Position numbers and translations under genes: made by a program. DNA of 60,000 bases, from contig NC_087081.1 of NCBI RefSeq assembly GCF_026151205.1, positions 2,053,246-2,113,245 of the forward strand, given 5' to 3'. Position 1 is the first letter of the stretch. Each line of letters begins with the position of its first letter. Below are positions 1-11,414 of this stretch, one piece after another. The notes beneath the pieces are model-generated. The model was not told the DNA's origin. It ran no database searches and saw only the letters and a list, made by a program, of their open reading frames with translations. This DNA is from Bolinopsis microptera. Taxonomy: Eukaryota > Ctenophora > Tentaculata > Lobata > Bolinopsidae.

Positions 1-645
1 TAATGTTCATTCAGAAATAATGAAACGATCAAATGCAGAACTGAATCGCTCGAACTAAATCAACATAAACTCAACACTCAAAACAAAATGTGACATCCTC
101 GGACCATTAAAACATCATGAGCATAACAGCGCTTTAATATTCGACATAAGAATACCGCTGCAATGGTGGAGTGCTGGTCTCTAGCTGCGCCAGATCTGTG
201 TAAGGAACTTATTTGCGTTATTTCATTGACTGAATTACGGTATTACAAGTTACAACAATTAAATGGCATTTATAAACATGCTATAGTGCTATATTTTAAA
301 ACAAAGGGCGTACAAAATAATGGATGTGTTACACTGTTACGACCTTGTTACGACCTTGTTACGACCTTTAGAGAGGGTAAACAAGAATTCTGCTGAAATA
401 TGTTAAATATACCAACCTCTCAACTTCATTAATCATATGTATGTCGAGAAAATGTGCAGTGGGATATTGGATAACGAAAAATTAATCGTTGCACTATAAA
501 TTTGAAAACTTACTGACCATCATGACCATTAATAACCAATCATGTTGTGATAAAATGAAGCGAGCTATTACAAAATTCCATACAATTATGTGATCTATCA
601 AATGATGGAGTAGTTCGCTGTTTATTAGACTCATGATTGAAATAC
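1..645. other. intergenic, no gene seen
   Basis: AT-rich sequence with no convincing coding signal. The only structure noted is three tandem copies of ttacgacctt at about 338-370. The short open frame at 163-396 has no recognisable motif and probably arose by chance. Confidence 0.5.
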
Positions 646-704
646 TGATAGTTGGATAATATCCGGTTGTCCTTGTCTCTCAACCGGATATTATCCAACT
701 ATCA
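646..704. repeat. perfect short inverted repeat (hairpin)
   Basis: Two exactly complementary 24-nt arms (646-669 and 681-704) flank an 11-nt loop. The left arm begins tgatagttggataat and the right arm ends attatccaactatca. Perfect pairing at this length suggests a recent foldback insertion or a small-RNA-like hairpin. The sequence does not decide between them. Confidence 0.9.
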
Positions 705-924
705 ATTATGTGATCTGTCGTAAAAGCAACATTCAAGTTCGCGTTGAACAAGCAGACAGAACATCATGGACAATACAACAATACAACTGTTAACATTGTG
801 TACCCACTATGAGCTGTGTAATGAGATTATAGCTCCATTCTATGGTTAACTGTTCTAACTAAGTACAGACACTTCATTATAAGATTATAGGTGTATTTAT
901 TGGACAATGGACACGTGCTAATCT

Positions 925-1577
925 CTTAGATGGCAAGTACGTACGGTACAGGGCTTTAAGTACGTACGGTACAGCTACTTTTAAAGGTACGTACCGTACA
1001 GGCACTGTAAGGTACAATTTTTTTTTCAAATTTTTAGAATCAACTTCAGTGAATTACTTGCAATTTTTGATTATTATTATCATCATAATTTTTGAAATAG
1101 AAGTCGAAAATAAACACAGTGGTTAAAACAATAAAAGATTTAAGAGGAAAATTTGTGTACCGGATCGCTCTTAACCGGTACTACACTAGGTACTACTACT
1201 TGTAATTATCGTTAAACTCAAAGCTTCATCCTTTTGTTGCAGTATACGAACAACAGCTTTTCAGCTAGCTCAGGTCGCAACCTAAATCTACGCTTGTCCA
1301 TAATAGACTTGTTATCTCTAAAATTGGTCTCACAAATTGACGAAGAACTTAAAACACTGAATGAATACTATTTGGGCCAACTGTTTAAGCAGAAAGAATT
1401 TTGAGAATTTCGCGCGAAGGTTCCAATTCTTCTACTTCTGGATTAATCTGCGCACGTACCGTCTAGTTTTTGTTTCCATTGCTATCAACTGGATTTGTAC
1501 CTTTCAGCCTACTTTATTAAGTACGTATCTTACAGCTAATTTAAAGGTACGTACCGTACGTACTTGCCATCTTAGGG
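925..1577 (-). mobile_element. degenerate hAT-family DNA transposon (non-autonomous)
   Basis: The ends are inverted repeats: cttagatggcaagtacgtac on the left (925) is matched by gtacttgccatcttag on the right (about 1560-1575). Inside both ends are further copies of a gtacgtaccgtac motif. The flanks carry gctaatct (917-924) and cctaatct (1578-1585), a 7/8 match to an 8-bp target duplication, the length hAT elements make. The interior still encodes a hAT transposase C-terminal fragment on the minus strand, which supports the family call independently. The rest of the transposase is missing, so the copy cannot move by itself. The right end abuts the 16-bp satellite. Confidence 0.65.
1218..1367 (-). 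pseudogene. hAT transposase C-terminal (dimerisation) fragment
   Basis: Read on the minus strand, this frame ends at the stop codon 1220-1218. It contains SSSSICETNFRDNK followed by MDKRRFRLRPELAEKLLF. The pattern SS..(S/C)E..F.....I..D.R.RL.PE.AE.LLF is the conserved C-terminal dimerisation block of hAT transposases. A stop codon lies just upstream and no zinc-finger or catalytic region is present, so this is only the tail of the gene, about 47 codons long. It sits inside the TIR element at 925-1577. Family recognition is from motif memory, not from a search. Confidence 0.7.
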
Positions 1578-1585
1578 CCTAATCT

Positions 1586-4457
1586 GTACTCTTGGTATCC
1601 GCTACTCTTAGGTAACCACAACTCTTGGTAACCACTACTCTTGGTAACCACTACTCTTGGTAACCGCTACTCTTGGTAACCCTTGGTAACCGCTACTCTT
1701 GGTAACTGCTACTCCTAATAACCACTACTCTTGGTAACCGTTACTCTTGGTAACCATTACTCTTGGTAACCGCAACTCTTGGTAACCACTAATCTTGGTA
1801 AACACAACTCTTGGTATTTGGTAACCACTACTTTTGGTAACCGCTACTCTTGGTAACCGCTACTCTTGGTAACCGCTACTCTTGATAACCGCTATTCTTG
1901 GTAACCGCTACTCTTGGTAACCGCTACTTTTGGTAACCACTACTTTTGGTAACCGCTACTCTTGGTAACCGCTACTCTTGGTAACCGCTACTCTTGGTAA
2001 CCGCTATTCTTGATAACCGCTACTCTTGGTAACCGCTACTCTTGGTAACCACTACTCTTGGTAACCGCTACTCTTGATAACCGCTACTCTTGGTAACCGC
2101 TACTTTTGGTAACCGCTACTCTTGGTAACCGCTACTCTTGGTAACTGCTACTCTTGGTAACCGCTACTCTTGGTAACCGCTACTCTTGGTAACCGCTACT
2201 CTTGGTAACCGCTACTCTTGGTAACCGCTACTCTTGGTAACCGCTACTCTTGGTAACCGCTATTCTTGGTAACCGCTACTCTTGATAACCGTTACTCTTG
2301 GTAACCGCTACTCTTGGTAACCGCTACTCTTGGTAACCGCTACTCTTGGTAACCGCTATTCTTGGTAACCGCTACTCTTGATAACCGTTACTCTTGGTAA
2401 CCGCTACTTTTGGTAACCGCTACTCTTGGTAACCGCTACTCTTGATAACCGCTACTCTTGATAACCGCTATTCTTGGTAACCGCTACTTTTGGTAACCGC
2501 TACTCTTGGTAACCGCTACTCTTGGTAACCGCTACTCTTGGTAACCGCTACTCTTGATAACCGCTACTCTTGATAACCGCTATTCTTGGTAACCGCTACT
2601 CTTGGTAACCGCTACTCTTGGTAACCGCTACTCTTGGTAGCCACTACTCTTGGTAACCGCTACTCTTGATAACCGTTACTCTTGGTAACCACTAATCTTG
2701 GTAAACACAACTCTTGGTATTTGGTAACCACTACTTTTGGTAACCGCTACTCTTGGTAACCGCTACTCTTGGTAACCGCTACTTTTGGTAACCGCTACTC
2801 TTGGTAACCGCTACTCTTGGTAACCGCTACTCTTGGTAACCGCTACTCTTGGTAACCGCTACTCTTGGTAACCGCTACTCTTGGTAACCGCTACTCTTGG
2901 TAACCGCTACTCTTGGTAACCGCTACTCTTGGTAACCGCTACTCTTGGTAACCGCTATTCTTGGTAACCGCTACTCTTGGTAACCGCTACTCTTGGTAAC
3001 CGCTACTCTTGGTAACCGCTACTCTTGGTAACCGCTACTCTTGGTAACCGCTACTCTTGGTAACCGCTACTCTTGGTAACCGCTACTCTTGGTAACCGCT
3101 ACTCTTGGTAACCGCTACTCTTGGTAACCGCTACTCTTGGTAACCGCTACTCTTGGTAACCGCTATTCTTGGTAACCGCTACTCTTGGTAACCGCTACTC
3201 TTGGTAACCGCTACTCTTGGTAACCGCTACTCTTGGTAACCGCTACTCTTGGTAACCGCTACTCTTGGTAACCGCTACTCTTGGTAACCGCTACTCTTGG
3301 TAACCGCTACTCTTGGTAACCGCTACTCTTGGTAACCGCTACTCTTGGTAACCGCTACTCTTGGTAACCGCTACTCTTGGTAACCGCTATTCTTGGTAAC
3401 CGCTACTCTTGATAACCGTTACTCTTGGTAACCGCTACTCTTGGTAACCGCTACTCTTGGTAACCGCTACTCTTGGTAACCGCTATTCTTGGTAACCGCT
3501 ACTCTTGATAACCGTTACTCTTGGTAACCGCTACTTTTGGTAACCGCTACTCTTGGTAACCGCTACTCTTGATAACCGCTACTCTTGATAACCGCTATTC
3601 TTGGTAACCGCTACTTTTGGTAACCGCTACTCTTGGTAACCGCTACTCTTGGTAACCGCTACTCTTGGTAACCGCTACTCTTGATAACCGCTACTCTTGA
3701 TAACCGCTACTCTTGGTAACCGCTACTCTTGATAACCGCTACTCTTGGTAACCACTACTCTTGGTAACCGCTACTCTTGATAACCGCTACTCTTGATAAC
3801 CGCTACTCTTGATAACCGCTACTCTTGGTAACCGCTACTCTTGATAACCGCTACTCTTGGTAACCGCTACTTTTGGTAACCGCTACTCTTGATAACCGCT
3901 ACTCTTGGTAACCACTACTCTTGGTAACCGCTACTCTTGATAACCGCTACTCTTGATAACCGCTACTCTTGGTAACCGCTACTCTTGATAACCGCTACTC
4001 TTGGTAACCACTACTCTTGGTAACCGCTACTCTTGATAACCGCTACTCTTGATAACCGCTACTCTTGGTAACCGCTACTCTTGATAACCGCTACTCTTGG
4101 TAACCACTACTCTTGGTAACCGCTACTCTTGATAACCGCTACTCTTGATAACCGCTACTCTTGATAACCGCTACTCTTGGTAACCGCTACTCTTGATAAC
4201 CGTTACTCTTGGTAACCGCTACTCTTGGTAGCCACTACTCTTGGTAACCGCTACTCTTGATAACCGTTACTCTTGGTAACCACTAATCTTGGTAAACACA
4301 ACTCTTGGTATTTGGTAACCACTACTTTTGGTAACCGCTACTCTTGGTAACCGCTACTCTTGGTAACCGCTACTCTTGGTAACCGCTACTCTTGGTAACC
4401 GCTACTCTTGGTAACCGTTACTCTTGGTAATCACTATTCTTGGTAACCACTACACTT
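1586..4457. repeat. 16-bp satellite array (about 180 copies)
   Basis: The unit is ggtaaccgctactctt, repeated for about 2.9 kb with point variants (gataacc, gctattctt, gctacttttgg). A distinctive run of variant units containing cactaatcttggtaaacac occurs three times, near 1785, 2690 and 4270. A long variant block near 2260 recurs near 3390. The array has therefore grown by duplication of blocks of units as well as single units. Every unit carries the palindrome GGTAACC. Confidence 0.97.
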
Positions 4458-5660
4458 GTTTGGAGCCTATAATTCTTAATATTTCAATATACATAATTAG
4501 GAGCTCCCTTCATCAGCACAATACAGTGAATGAAATGAAATAAATCTATAAAGCTATAAGGCGCTTGTATCCCGCATATTATATTGAGCACCTGGCAGAG
4601 TCAAATACTAACTAACTATATAAGAAATCAGGCTATAAAGATCGGGTAAAAATATTGAGTAAAAAATAAATAAATTCAAAAACATTTATAACCGAAATTG
4701 TAATTATTTGCATCGTAAATTAAACTTTTTAAACATGAAATGAAATCGTATAAACTTATAGAAGGAATTACCGGATACATATTGCAATCGATTTCCAGAC
4801 CACTACATATCAGCCGGAGATTACCACAAAGCAGGACATTAAAATGACCACAAATTAGTATTGATATGATAAATTCATCTATTTCATGATTTTATCATGA
4901 GCCGATCACGTCAATAAACTAATACAGCTTTATAACGTCGACAAAATCGGTGATTCAGGCTTTAGCTAGCTAGCTGGGGAAGAAAATTAGAACTCAATAA
5001 ACAATAAAGAAATCAATAAATCTTTAGAAACTTATCCTTCGCAAAAATGTCCGGTATGACGTAATCAACTGATTAACACACTCTAGATATATCACTGAAA
5101 ATCACGTAAAATTAACTTAAGTGATTGTCTTAAACGGCCGTAAATTAGCCCGAGATACAATAAAGTATATCACAGATAATTAAACTGCAGTTTTGTACTG
5201 TGTCATGCAATTCCCACAGCGGCACGGCTATAATAAAATAAGCCGTCGGCCTTAGTACGTGGCCGTACGATGGCCCCGTTAATGTGGAAGGCGCCAAATA
5301 GTCGTTTTATTGTGGGACAGTTTTGAAAAAACTTTACTTAAGTACTAAAACAATCTCGCATTTGGCTCTAGGAGAGGAACAGTGGAGCACGTTGTATTAA
5401 ATTATTAAAAATTCTAACGGCGAATCCTCTCACTTCACATCATTCGTTCAATTTTAAATTTATATTTTATTAGGGGGAGAGAGGCTCCAAAATAGGCGTT
5501 AAGGGGCGTAAACATACAGGGTTACGCCATTGCGTAGCTATATGCTTTACTGCTTTAGTCATATACCACTAGGTTAACACGATGACAGCTATTCATTAAA
5601 TAGCAGGCTTCTTTATTGCTCATTTCATTACTAACTCCATACCTTCACATACACTTCCAT
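4458..5660. other. intergenic, no gene seen
   Basis: AT-rich sequence without long open frames, recognisable motifs or tandem repeats, apart from a short GC-richer patch around 5220-5290. I see no gene here. Confidence 0.5.
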
Positions 5661-6069
5661 GATGCAGCTGACGTTGTCGGCGACTGCAGCTGACGTTGCT
5701 TTGTGACTGCAGCTGACGTTGCTTTGTGACTGCAGCTGACGTTGCTTTGTGACTACAGCTGACGTTGCTTTGTGACTGCAGCTGACGTTGCTTTGTGACT
5801 GCAGCTGACGTTGCTTTGTGACTACAGCTGACGTTGCTTTGTGACTGCAGCTGACGTTGCTTTGTGACTGCAGCTGACGTTGCTTTGTGACTGCAGCTGA
5901 CGTTGCTTTGTGACTACAGCTGACGTTGCTTTGTGACTGCAGCTGACGTTGCTTTGTGACTGCAGCTGACATGCATTGCACGGCGACTGCAGCTGACATA
6001 TGCGACTGCAGGTTTAAACGTTGCATAGCGACTGCAGCTTACGTTGCTTTGTGACTGCAGCTGACGTTT
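5661..6069. repeat. 23-bp minisatellite with 69-bp higher-order period
   Basis: The unit is gactgcagctgacgttgctt plus tgt, in about 17 copies with degenerate units at both ends. In part of the array every third copy reads gactacag instead of gactgcag, giving a 69-bp higher-order repeat. Because 69 is a multiple of three, the array stays open on the minus strand (5631-6026). That frame is a by-product of the repeat. Confidence 0.95.
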
Positions 6070-6207
6070 CATAACGATTTTAGGTTTGTACAGCCTATAT
6101 AAAGCTTTAACACACTCTTGTAGGCTGAACAGCACACCGTGCGTACTGTTATTTACCTCTCTGACAGAATTAACAGAGTTTGATTTTTATGCTGACAATA
6201 ACACAAA

Positions 6208-6479
6208 CTCTTTCAGGCAATACTACAGACGCTTTCAGGCAATACTACAGACGCTTTCAGGCAATACTACAGACGCTTTCAGGCAATACTACAGACGCTT
6301 TCAGGCAATACTACAGACGCTTTCAGGCAATACTACAGGTTCTTTCAGGCAATACTACAGACGCTTTCAGGCAATACTACAGACGCTTTCAGGCAATACT
6401 ACAGGTTCTTTCAGGCAATACTACAGGTTCTTTCTGTTAATATTACGCATTCTTTCAGGCAATACCAGAAATTCTTTCA
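6208..6479. repeat. 22-bp minisatellite
   Basis: About 12 copies of ctttcaggcaatactacaga plus cg. Some copies read aggtt in place of agacg. The array starts about 140 bp after the 23-bp array but is unrelated to it in sequence. Two overlapping plus-strand open frames here (6086-6487 and 6180-6440) are repeat artefacts. Confidence 0.95.
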
Positions 6480-6586
6480 GTCGATAACACACGGACCTTT
6501 GTAAGCGCTAATTTATTTACCATATGTTTATTGTTAAGCAGCAGCTGCTGCATATGATTGGTATATTGTTTGATTGTGCCGTGCAA

Positions 6587-6752
6587 ATAAATAATTGTTT
6601 TATTAGATAATTGTTTTATTAAATAATTGTTTTTATCAAATAATTGTTCTATTAATTAATTGTTGTAATGAATAATTGTTTTACTAAGTAATTGTTTTAC
6701 TAAGTAATTGTTTATTAAATAATTGTTTTATTAAATAACTGTTTTATTAAAT
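6587..6752. repeat. AT-rich degenerate tandem repeat
   Basis: Repeated ataattgttttattaa-like units of 15-18 bp, imperfect in length and sequence. No coding potential. Confidence 0.85.
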
Positions 6753-9700
6753 ATCTACCTCCTACGGCAGCAATAAAAGATCAGTACGAACTAGGCTACA
6801 TTTATCAAAGAATTAAGCTGACGTTGCATAATAGCGACTGCTATTATATAACTTAGTAAATTAGTAGGTCTATGTTTTCTTTGTCTAGTCAGTCAATAAA
6901 CACACCCTAGCCTCTATACTTCTATACTCTTATTAGAACTTTAGAAAATTAACGGGAAAAAGCATCGCGACTTAATACTTTACCTCACTGGGCTATTCTG
7001 AGTGCCAGGCACATTGGTTCACTAAAAGATAGAACCTCAGTATGCTAGAGTAATTAATAGCTAAATTGGAGTTTATCTGAACAACGTGAAACGGTGCCGT
7101 TTATAACTCTAATTATTCCAGTAAACACCGAGTAGATATACTTTAGGACGTTCTATTACGTTGACTTTAGGACTTTTTTAAGTTTGAATATCATTTAAAG
7201 TAAGTGGTATTATGGGGTACAAATGATACTAGTGGTTAAAATAGGAGATCAAAAACGTATCAAGAGTAATACAGTAAGAAAATCCGTACCATAAAAAGAG
7301 TCCCCGACACAAATGCCGGTCACGTGATAAGATCTTAAACTAATATCATCCAAATAGGGTACAGCTAAACATGTCAATCTGTAGAATAAACAAAAGAGGT
7401 GACAAATAAGCCTAATAAAGGAAAGTGAGGTGGAAACAGCTTGCTAACCGTGTGTAATGAGGTTAATAACAAAAGGCCAATAAAAACACAAGAAGAAGAA
7501 CTACTAGTATAAAATGACGTGTAGACTCGTGAAAGGACAACACATTGCATGTACTATGGCTTTTTATATATTTAAAATATTAAAAGTTGAAGATCTTCAT
7601 TTTAATTACTGTTTGATAAATGGTTCTACGTTAATTATTGGGGTTATTTAGCACTAGCAGGAAACTGGAATGTGTCAAATAGCACTCACGACAAATGAAT
7701 GCACGGAGTAATAGCGGGCATTAATTATAATACGCGAAACAATGAGAATCAGCCAGCTAGTAATGGATAAACAATGTGGCCGCATTGTTTATGAGGAATG
7801 TGGATGGCCGCTCAATTTCCCGATCCATGATGGTGTTTCCTGAATATTGTGCAGAAATAACTTTGCAAATATTACCATAGCAACTAAACGACTGGAGTGA
7901 GAAATGTATGTGCGCGCAGACGCAAGCTATCATATACAACAACAAAAACACTTCGTTTGTTAACTCTAGTCCTTAATTATTTTGTGTCTGGAACGGCATA
8001 AGTGTCATGAATCGGAAATAATTACAACAAATATCAACAAAATAGTATAACTAAACATTTTAACAAATTTGCGGAAAAACTTCAAACACGCCCCCCTATA
8101 CGACGCGACGGAGTAAAACACAAAATATGTTAAATAAGTTATTGCTAAACTTAGTCCGAGTTCTAAACTTGATCGGTTAACCTCATCGCAGTTTAAAACT
8201 AAATCTTCGGGACACCAGGAATTTAAAGGGTTATACAATTACAAACTTTATTTTAATTTTAAACTTATAAATCATAGTTTTACAGTATAATTAGAAATTC
8301 ATAAGTTAAAAGCAGAATGAAGCTTGACACACGGGTGCACGAGCCGGTTGTATAATATGCAAACTTTAAAGCTTGCTCCTGTTAGTCACAAAGGGATTTC
8401 TGCGATATAAGTGGACAGTGGTACGCATTACTATATTAGTATATTATTACTTATATTATATAAGTGGTACTAAGGATTGGTATATGAGTTGCTGTAGCAT
8501 AAAAGCATATTGTCATGGTTGAGTTGCAGCCGGCTATAGCAATTCATTTAGTATCGTGGCAAGTTATCAATTTATTCTGATATTGAGTAACAGCGGACAT
8601 TTTCGGGCAGAAAACATTTTCTTTGTCATGTGTAATTGAATAACATTAACACAATGCATTGTAACATACTGTGTCTCAAAATATAACAATATTTATTTAA
8701 CTCGATCTATGACTGCATAATTGTTTTTTTAATTGCAACATACGTAGTGCAAGTATTTTATGAAATTAAAAAAAACGCAACCGAACGACTCACTTTTAAG
8801 ATTTACGGGCTTTGAATTTTCTTTGGAAATTTTCGAGTTATGCTTTTCCAAGTTGTTCACTTAATAAGTTAATACCATGTGAAATTTATTATAAGATGTA
8901 CTGATCCAGTAGCGGTCTACACAAGAGTATAAGTATATAATACTATTAACTGTAATATAATAGTACACTACACAAGTATATAGTACACTCAGTATAAGTT
9001 AAAGATTTGCACATTAGTATTAAGTACGGTACACTACTAAAGACAACACGATATACACACACTGCATGCACCCTCTATATGTAATTTACTTATATGGTAA
9101 ACCAGATCTCCATAAAGTAGGCACACCACGCACATAGCAAAAGAATGCAGAAAATAGAGAGTTGAAGAGTATAGCATAACACGTTTTGGAATCATCCGGT
9201 AAAATTCCAAAATTATAATGACGAGAAGCAAATGAATGTAGAAAAAGAGAAAATAAGTGGTTAGAGAGAGAGGCTGGTGTCTGATGTCTCCAAAAACCAG
9301 TGGACTTACATGAAAAGTTCTGGAATCTGGAGTGGTCTCCTCAAATTAAGCAAATTTACCGAGCCTGTCGCTTTCGTGAAGGGTCTAGAAATGTGTAATT
9401 GATAAAAAGTCTGTAACAGGCGTTTAACATGCGTTTTAACTTCATTCTGACAGGAAAAACTGAATACTTCATGTTTAAACTGCGTACAACTTTCGTAAGT
9501 CCAGGAGAAATTCTGTCTTATGTTGTCTACAGACTTCGGTAGTTTTTAAAATATACAGTAGCAACTGAAAGCAATTTAACACAAGTTATTCGAAAAGGTC
9601 TGAAACAACCTAGATTTATCAATTAGAAAGGTCTCTTGAACCCCTCTCCACTTACAATTTAACAGCAGTAAAAAGTATAAACTCCGTGTCGTAAAATTTA

Positions 9701-10705
9701 AACACAATGCAGATACGTGCAAACAGTAAATACTGTCTACAGTGTTTACTGTGCATTCAGACGTCAGAATATCCTGGACAAATATCCTGAAATTTCTGTT
9801 ATAAAGCCATATACGCGTCTAGACGCATGTGCTTTAAGTTTAAGAAGCTGACTGAAAACATTTGAAAGCAGAATTCACGTCACTAACACGAACGTACAAA
9901 CGTCCACCAAAATACCAAATATAACACTGGTTGGGAGTATGTAGTGGCCGTAGCAAATTGTTAAAAAGAAGTAAACATTTAACATCACCACCCTGCTCTT
10001 AGCAACCCCTCTCTTAGCAACCCCTCTCTTAGCAACGAAGCAAACAACACCACTCACAGCTGCACAACAACACAATGTTCGACAGTCTGACGTTAGGATT
10101 CGTCGGTAAAAAAGCTGGAATTTACCACAGATATGTGTATTTACCACAGGGTGGTTAAAATACCACCAAATACTTTAAATCTTACATTTACAAGCTGGAT
10201 CAACGTTGTACATATCTCCATGGTGATATCGCAACATATCGCGTAACATATTTCCATGGTGATCGTTACATTGTGGCTTTACCAAATTTGGGGATTCAGA
10301 TCGATGTTAAGAATGATAATGTCGTCAGCAATACTATGACGACCATGACGGGGTTTTCCCGAAAAAATGCAGAGAATTTTGTACCATATAAACATGTCTC
10401 TTAATTCGTAATGGGTCGGAATGGGTGAGCAGTAAAGCAGTAACACTCCCCAGCTGTGACATAAGGACATAGTGACAGGTACTTAACATTAAACACGTGC
10501 TGTTGCTATGGTTACTTAGTATTACACGTGCCAACAGCCTGCAAAGTGCAGGTACTCTAAAATATTTAGACTGATCTGCACGGTAATTAAATTACAGCTC
10601 TAATTTTAGCTTTTCTGTGGATTTTAGTTTTTCTGTGGATGCCGCAATTTTTAAAACTTAAAATGTATACCTATAATAGCATGGTCGAGTGGCAAACAGC
10701 AGCAA
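6753..10705. other. long intergenic stretch, no gene recognised
   Basis: About 4 kb with only short open frames, none with a recognisable domain. Three direct copies of a 15-bp unit containing aacccctctcttagc lie at about 9996-10036. The motif ttaataagttaatac occurs near 8860 and recurs at several other places in the window. Confidence 0.45.
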
Positions 10706-10708
10706 GTT

Positions 10709-11048
10709 ATAAAGTTATAATAATTTGTAATAATTTGTAAAGTTCATAGATTCCTCTACAGGGTTATGATCGCATAGTTCGACCGCCCTTGTTTTACAGT
10801 ACACTACATTGTAGATGTTCTGAAGGAGTATCCTAAGATTCTTGATCTTTTGGCACAGGCACCCCTCCGGCCTCCTCATTTAACCCTCAATCAAGTTTCC
10901 TATCATTCGGCTGAGTCAACCGAGGAGATCGCATAGATCCAATGAATCCTTAGCTATTCCCTAGATCACTGAGTGACACTGGGATTCGAACCCTTTACCT
11001 TCTTTACAGAAAGCGGAAGCTCTAACCACTAGGCCACCCAGCCATGGT
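10709..11048 (-). mobile_element. tRNA-derived SINE (minus strand)
   Basis: The minus strand begins with a tRNA-like head carrying an RNA polymerase III A box (TGGCCTAGTGG, complement of 11026-11036) and a perfect B box (GGTTCGAATCC, complement of 10982-10992). The anticodon-loop region reads ctgtaaa, as in tRNA-Tyr(GTA), but the stem pairing is imperfect. About 250 bp of unrelated body follows, then a repetitive tail of taataatttg-type units (about 10709-10742). A tRNA head, unrelated body and simple tail define a tRNA-derived SINE. A true tRNA gene is unlikely because the acceptor stem does not close. Confidence 0.75.
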
Positions 11049-11414
11049 TTGTTTAATTAACATTTATTTATGTGAAATTTAATAGTTTCAAGTTCGTTAT
11101 TGTGTAGAATATTTATGGTTACTAAGTATCCAGCAAGTCATGCAAGAAAAGGAAATTTTTAGTAATGTATAATAAACGCATAAAAAGTTCATAAAAAGCA
11201 TTACAGGCAGAACTGGTTAAAATCACCAAACCTATAAATTATCAGTAAATTCCGAAGCAAGCACATTTGAGTATTTGACATTCCTAACATACTAATATAG
11301 TAATATACAAGTTAAAATTGTTGTACTTAAGCTGCCAAAAGATACCACCAGGAGCTTAATAAGTTAATACTCTAAAATATCCGGTGTCCATGTCATTGCT
11401 AATTATCACTCACT

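Noticed and set aside
5631-6487. Open frames of 73-133 codons over two minisatellites
   Set aside because: The periods 23x3 and 22x3 keep frames open. The residues are mere translations of the repeat, with no protein-like composition.
10975-11048. tRNA-Tyr gene on the minus strand
   Set aside because: Good A and B boxes but no closed acceptor stem and a non-tRNA body with a simple tail, so it is a SINE.
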